Assembly: GCA_913020735.1 (NCBI GenBank) | Contig: CAJWBN010000002.1 | Coordinates: 1-46,913, forward strand | DNA length: 46,913 nt | Direction: 5' to 3' | Source of the DNA: an uncultured Acidimicrobiaceae bacterium | GTDB lineage: Bacteria > Actinomycetota > Acidimicrobiia > Acidimicrobiales > Poriferisodalaceae | In this document: positions 43,923-46,913 of the stretch, in pieces | How the letters are laid out: the number at the start of each line of letters is the position of its first letter | Position numbering within the stretch: position 1 is the first letter of the stretch | Notes under the pieces: generated by a model | Told to the model about the DNA's origin: nothing | Database searches by the model: none | The model's input: only the letters and a program-made list of their open reading frames with translations | Position numbers and translations under genes: made by a program

Positions 43923-45385
43923 TATTTGTTGGATTTGATATCTGAGATTAATGCGCTTACTTGATCGTAGACTTGTCGCCTTTCTGCCATCTGATTTCCA
44001 ACTTTCTCAACAGCGTGCATCACTGTGGTGTGGTCTCGACCACCAAACTCTCGAGCAATTGCTGGGTAGCTGAGGTCAGTAAGTTCTCGAACCACATACA
44101 TACTTATTTGACGAGCCTGAACAAGACTTCGGTGACGTCTCTTGCCTTTAAGTTCATCTACGTCATACCCAAACATTTCAGAGGTCGCGTCCAGAATTAC
44201 ACCTGGGGTGATCGGTCTGGATTCGTTGTTGTGAACAATATCTCCAAGCACCCTTTCTGCGAGATCCACAGAAATTGGTTCATCAGTTAACGATGCGTAG
44301 GCGCTGACACGAATTAAAGCGCCTTCTAATTCACGGATATTATTTGTGATTAGTTCTGCAATGAACTCCAATGCTTCGTCTGGAACTTCACTACGCGCAA
44401 CTTCAGTTTTCTTTCTAAGAATTGCTAAACGAGTTTCCACATCAGGTGGCTGAATGTCTGTGATGAGTCCCCACTCGAACCTGCTGCGAAGACGGTCTTC
44501 TAAAGTTGCAATATTTCTAGGTGGTCGATCTGAGGAAAGAATTACTTGCCTACCAGCTCCATGAAGAGAGTTGAAGGTATGGAAAAATTCTTCTTGGAGA
44601 CCTTCCTTACCTTCCATAAATTGAATGTCATCAATTAATAAGACATCAATATCGCGGTAACGCCGTTTGAAGGTACTGGTTGTCGAGGTACGTATTGCTT
44701 CAACGAATTCGTTCATGAAAGTTTCGGTTGAAACGTATCTAGCTGTGTAATTGGGGTAAGTGCTTCGGATGTAATGAACTATTGCTTGAAGAAGGTGGGT
44801 TTTTCCCAGACCGGCTCCGCCGTGGATGAAAAGAGGGTTGTAGCTTCTACCTGGGGTTTCAGCTACGGCGAGCGCAGCTGCATGAGCAAATCGGTTGCTG
44901 GTACCGGTAACGAAGGACTCAAATGTGTAAAGCGGATGAATGGTGTCTGTGTAAGAGTCACCTGGAGAAATATTTGAATCTCTAATGCCACTTGCTGCGC
45001 TGCCCAATCGATCTTGTAAATCTGGTGCCGGGGCAGCAACTTCTACACGAGGTTCTTCATTGATTAAGGGCGAATTTTCGAGCTCTGGCTGTACTTCAAT
45101 CTCGAGAGTGTCGGTATTACAACCAGCATCAGCTAGTGCGGCTTCAACCATTGGTAAATACCGATTCAATACCCGGTCACGAATGAGATTACTTGGAGCT
45201 ACTAACACAACGCGTTCGGTTGACATCGCGACCATATGGAGATCGCGAAACGAGGTAAGCCAAACGGCTTCTGACACCTGGCTTCGAAGCAACCCTCGAC
45301 AAGTTGTCCAAACAGCGTCAGCATTAAGACTGACGCCTTGGTTTTCGTTAGGTTTTTCCGTATTACTTAACGTTTCATCAGCCAT
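43922..45385 (-). CDS. dnaA: Chromosomal replication initiator DnaA
   Basis: AAA+ initiator of about 487 residues. Domain I is the N-terminal helical domain (AVWTTCRGLLRSQVSEAVWLTSF); a variable linker follows. Domain III has Walker A GGAGLGKTHLLQA, Walker B DVLLIDDIQF, sensor and arginine-finger segments (DRPPRNIATLEDRLRSRFEWGL). Domain IV ends with the DnaA-box-binding signature GGRDHTTVMHA. The ATG at 45385 (MADETLSN) is preferred over an extension to 45448, which would run into promoter-like sequence. Its binding sites fill the adjacent oriC. Confidence 0.97.
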   Translation of the reverse strand: MADETLSNTEKPNENQGVSLNADAVWTTCRGLLRSQVSEAVWLTSFRDLHMVAMSTERVVLVAPSNLIRDRVLNRYLPMVEAALADAGCNTDTLEIEVQPELENSPLINEEPRVEVAAPAPDLQDRLGSAASGIRDSNISPGDSYTDTIHPLYTFESFVTGTSNRFAHAAALAVAETPGRSYNPLFIHGGAGLGKTHLLQAIVHYIRSTYPNYTARYVSTETFMNEFVEAIRTSTTSTFKRRYRDIDVLLIDDIQFMEGKEGLQEEFFHTFNSLHGAGRQVILSSDRPPRNIATLEDRLRSRFEWGLITDIQPPDVETRLAILRKKTEVARSEVPDEALEFIAELITNNIRELEGALIRVSAYASLTDEPISVDLAERVLGDIVHNNESRPITPGVILDATSEMFGYDVDELKGKRRHRSLVQARQISMYVVRELTDLSYPAIAREFGGRDHTTVMHAVEKVGNQMAERRQVYDQVSALISDIKSNK

Positions 45386-45826
45386 CAGGCCCCACAAGCC
45401 ACACCGTGTGGAAAACCTGTGGCTGTTGTGTAAAACCCCAAGTTCCACTCATTCGCGAGTTGTGGAACCTAGCACTCTGTGGCCAAGAAGAGCAAAACAA
45501 CTACTTTAAGTGATAACTTTGTAACTATTACGCCATATTTAGCACGTTCCGCGCGAGGATTCGTAAAACAACCTAAAACTCAGGACTTTCCGAACTGATG
45601 TTTCTGTTTCATAGCGTTCCCCTCTAGGCTGATTCTGTTCAGATGAAGTCAGATGACTCATCAGACAAGATTTAAGACATTTTTTATTCACTCGTCCAAA
45701 TTGTTGTTCTGTAAGGCAATCGCGGACTCTAGGTACAACGGCGATGCAAGCCAGGATCGCGGCCTAGCTCCCTCTCTTTCAGTTCTACCAACGGACTTAC
45801 TTAGACCCAAATCGGAGTCCAAAAGT
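45386..45826. promoter_or_regulatory. dnaA/rpmH divergent intergenic region, 441 bp
   Basis: No gene is supported here. It must contain the promoters of leftward dnaA and rightward rpmH. Near dnaA there are several TGTGG elements (GTGTGGAAAA, CCTGTGGCTG, GTTGTGGAAC, TCTGTGGCC; about 45402-45485) that resemble weak DnaA boxes and could allow DnaA autoregulation. The middle is AT-rich (about 45495-45550 and 45650-45710). The rpmH ribosome site is CGGAG 9 bases before the ATG. Confidence 0.6.
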
Positions 45827-45961
45827 ATGAAACGCACTTTTCAACCCAATAACCGGCGGCGAGCTCGCCGACACGGGTTCCGTCATCGAATGTCAACTAA
45901 AGCTGGACGTTCCATTATCAAAGCACGACGCACCAAGGGCCGACAACGGCTGAGCGCTTGA
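45827..45961 (+). CDS. rpmH: 50S ribosomal protein L34
   Basis: A 44-residue, strongly basic protein beginning [22 protein letters not shown] and ending [10 protein letters not shown], the standard bL34 sequence pattern (the first block is 22 residues in the gene; key residues are Lys2, Arg3, the Arg10-Arg15 cluster and Gly17). A longer in-frame extension upstream to 45653 has no resemblance to L34 and is rejected. The stop overlaps the rnpA start. Confidence 0.97.
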   Translation: MKRTFQPNNRRRARRHGFRHRMSTKAGRSIIKARRTKGRQRLSA

Positions 45962-46284
45962 TTGAAAGTTGTAGCCAAAGAGCCGATTTTGTCGCGCTAA
46001 AACGATCCAATCGGTTATCTGGGCAGCATTTTTGGATGATGTTCTCTCCCGACTCAACTCTTGAAAATCCGCGTGTCGCATATGCAATCGGCCGTAACTA
46101 TGGAAATGCGGTCCAACGAAACCGCGTAAGACGGCAATGTAAAGCGATTCTGCGCGAAGCGGAAACCCAACTACTCAAGGGACGCTACTTAATAGGTGTC
46201 CGACGCTCGAGACCACACCCTGCTTTTGCGGACTTACGCGACGATATGAATGATCTACTTGTGCGACTCAAAGATCGAAAATGA
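45958..46284 (+). CDS. rnpA: Ribonuclease P protein component
   Basis: A 108-residue basic protein that supports the RNase P RNA in tRNA 5' processing. It has [13 protein letters not shown] at the N-terminus, [22 protein letters not shown] containing the family RNR motif, and a [14 protein letters not shown] region near the end. The only start that keeps the N-terminal domain is TTG at 45958, which overlaps the rpmH stop (TTGA). No ATG or GTG exists in frame between the preceding stop codon and that point. The stop overlaps yidD by 4 bases. Confidence 0.92.
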   Translation: MIESCSQRADFVALKRSNRLSGQHFWMMFSPDSTLENPRVAYAIGRNYGNAVQRNRVRRQCKAILREAETQLLKGRYLIGVRRSRPHPAFADLRDDMNDLLVRLKDRK

Positions 46285-46526
46285 ATCTTCCCAAAACGTT
46301 GTTCATCAAACTAATTCGTGCCTATCAAGCGCTCACTTCTCGGCGAGTACCTGTTTGCAGATTTGATCCCACATGTTCTAGCTACGCCATAGAAGCTATT
46401 TCTCAACATGGAACTATCAAGGGCGCCTGGTATGCGATACGTCGTATTGCCCGATGCCACCCATGGGGGGGTTGGGGTTATGACCCCGTACCCGTACCCG
46501 CACCAAATCAAAGAGTAGAGGTCTGA
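46281..46526 (+). CDS. yidD: Membrane protein insertion efficiency factor YidD
   Basis: An 81-residue protein of the YidD/DUF37 family that assists YidC-dependent membrane insertion. The hallmark segment is [15 protein letters not shown] (Cys26, Cys32) followed by [15 protein letters not shown] (Cys59). The N-terminal amphipathic helix ([14 protein letters not shown]) would sit on the inner membrane surface. It starts in ATGA overlap with rnpA and its TGA overlaps the yidC ATG, so the three are co-translated. Confidence 0.95.
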   Translation: MNLPKTLFIKLIRAYQALTSRRVPVCRFDPTCSSYAIEAISQHGTIKGAWYAIRRIARCHPWGGWGYDPVPVPAPNQRVEV

Positions 46527-46913
46527 TGTTTGGCTTAATTGCTCGTGTCTTAGCTTGGTTCTACGACTTCTCGAGTAGCTACGCGATCTCGATAGTCCTG
46601 TTGACCTTCTTAATCATGTTGGTCCTGACGCCTTTAACACTCAAAGGCACGCGCTCAATGATGCGCATCCAACAACTGCAACCTGAGTTGAAACGCATCC
46701 AGGCGGAACATAAAGGAGATCGTCAAAAAGTTAACGAAGCGACAATGGCTTTGTACCAACAGCATGGTGCGAATCCGTTAGCTGGGTGTCTTCCTACACT
46801 GGTTCAGCTCCCTGTATTCATAGTTCTTTACCGGGTTATCAACGGTATGACCAAGATGGGCGCAGATGGAATTCCAAATCCCTCATATTTAAAGAAAGAT
46901 TCGGATCTTTATC
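46526..46913 (+). CDS. yidC: Membrane protein insertase YidC, N-terminal part (runs off right edge)
   Basis: The first 129 residues of a YidC/Oxa1 insertase. There is no long periplasmic domain, as in Gram-positive YidC. The first membrane segment (YAISIVLLTFLIMLVLTPLT) is followed by the cytoplasmic loop SMMRIQQLQPELKRIQ and QHGANPLAGCLPTLVQLPVF, which are standard YidC landmarks. It then enters the next membrane segment (FIVLYRVING). The start overlaps the yidD stop. The remaining two thirds lie beyond the window. Confidence 0.95.
   Translation, partial: MFGLIARVLAWFYDFSSSYAISIVLLTFLIMLVLTPLTLKGTRSMMRIQQLQPELKRIQAEHKGDRQKVNEATMALYQQHGANPLAGCLPTLVQLPVFIVLYRVINGMTKMGADGIPNPSYLKKDSDLY

Noticed and set aside
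45653-45826. N-terminal extension of L34
   Set aside because: It is in frame but has no L34 similarity, and a proper ribosome site precedes the internal ATG at 45827.

Overview
The window is a bacterial chromosome segment that includes the replication origin region. The gene order dnaA-dnaN-recF-DUF721(dciA)-gyrB-gyrA-DUF3566-tRNA-Ile, together with rpmH-rnpA-yidD-yidC on the other side, is typical of Actinobacteriota. DUF3566 next to gyrA and three luciferase-like (F420/flavin type) oxidoreductase genes support that. GC is close to half and genes overlap heavily, which suggests an uncultivated, streamlined actinobacterium (Acidimicrobiia-like). This placement is an inference from gene content only.

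Positions 1-24548 form a nucleobase/hydantoin catabolic island of four gene blocks in alternating orientation. (i) Minus strand, 6344 to 1: 8-oxoguanine-deaminase-like amidohydrolase, HisC-like aminotransferase, MmgE/PrpD protein, luciferase-like oxidoreductase, beta-ureidopropionase-type nitrilase, and dihydropyrimidinase/hydantoinase (cut by the left edge). (ii) Plus strand, 6417-12792: two fold-type-II PLP enzymes, then a two-gene xanthine-dehydrogenase-type enzyme whose FAD and 2Fe-2S domains are fused in unusual order. (iii) Minus strand, 18569 to 12789: an allantoate/N-carbamoyl-L-amino-acid amidohydrolase, an N-carbamoyl-D-amino-acid hydrolase, an XdhD-type 2Fe-2S/molybdopterin hydroxylase and a shortened SsnA aminohydrolase, each overlapping the next. 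(iv) Plus strand, 18634-24548: a second luciferase-like oxidoreductase and a complete BMP-type nucleoside ABC importer. A plausible model is uptake of purine/pyrimidine nucleosides or bases, deamination, molybdenum-enzyme hydroxylation, ring opening by cyclic amidohydrolases, and nitrogen release by carbamoyl-amide hydrolases. Several members (ssnA, hyuA, XDH, an M20 hydrolase, PLP fold-II enzymes) recall the uric-acid cluster of gut bacteria. Here they occur with F420/LLM-type enzymes and without a recognisable uricase, ygfK or ygeW.

Positions 24549-32490 are mixed accessory genes: a 26-residue candidate membrane peptide, an XPB-like helicase, a hemolysin III protein, a GH51 arabinofuranosidase, an acyl-CoA dehydrogenase, tRNA-Ala(UGC) with its terminator, a third luciferase-like gene and a threonine-dehydratase-like gene.

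Positions 32506-46913 are the conserved core: a glycosyltransferase-like protein, lgt, a saccharopine-dehydrogenase-like protein, a 45-residue small protein, tRNA-Ile(GAU), DUF3566, gyrA, gyrB, dciA-like, recF, dnaN, oriC with about nine DnaA-box-like sites, dnaA, and the rightward rpmH, rnpA, yidD and yidC (cut by the right edge).
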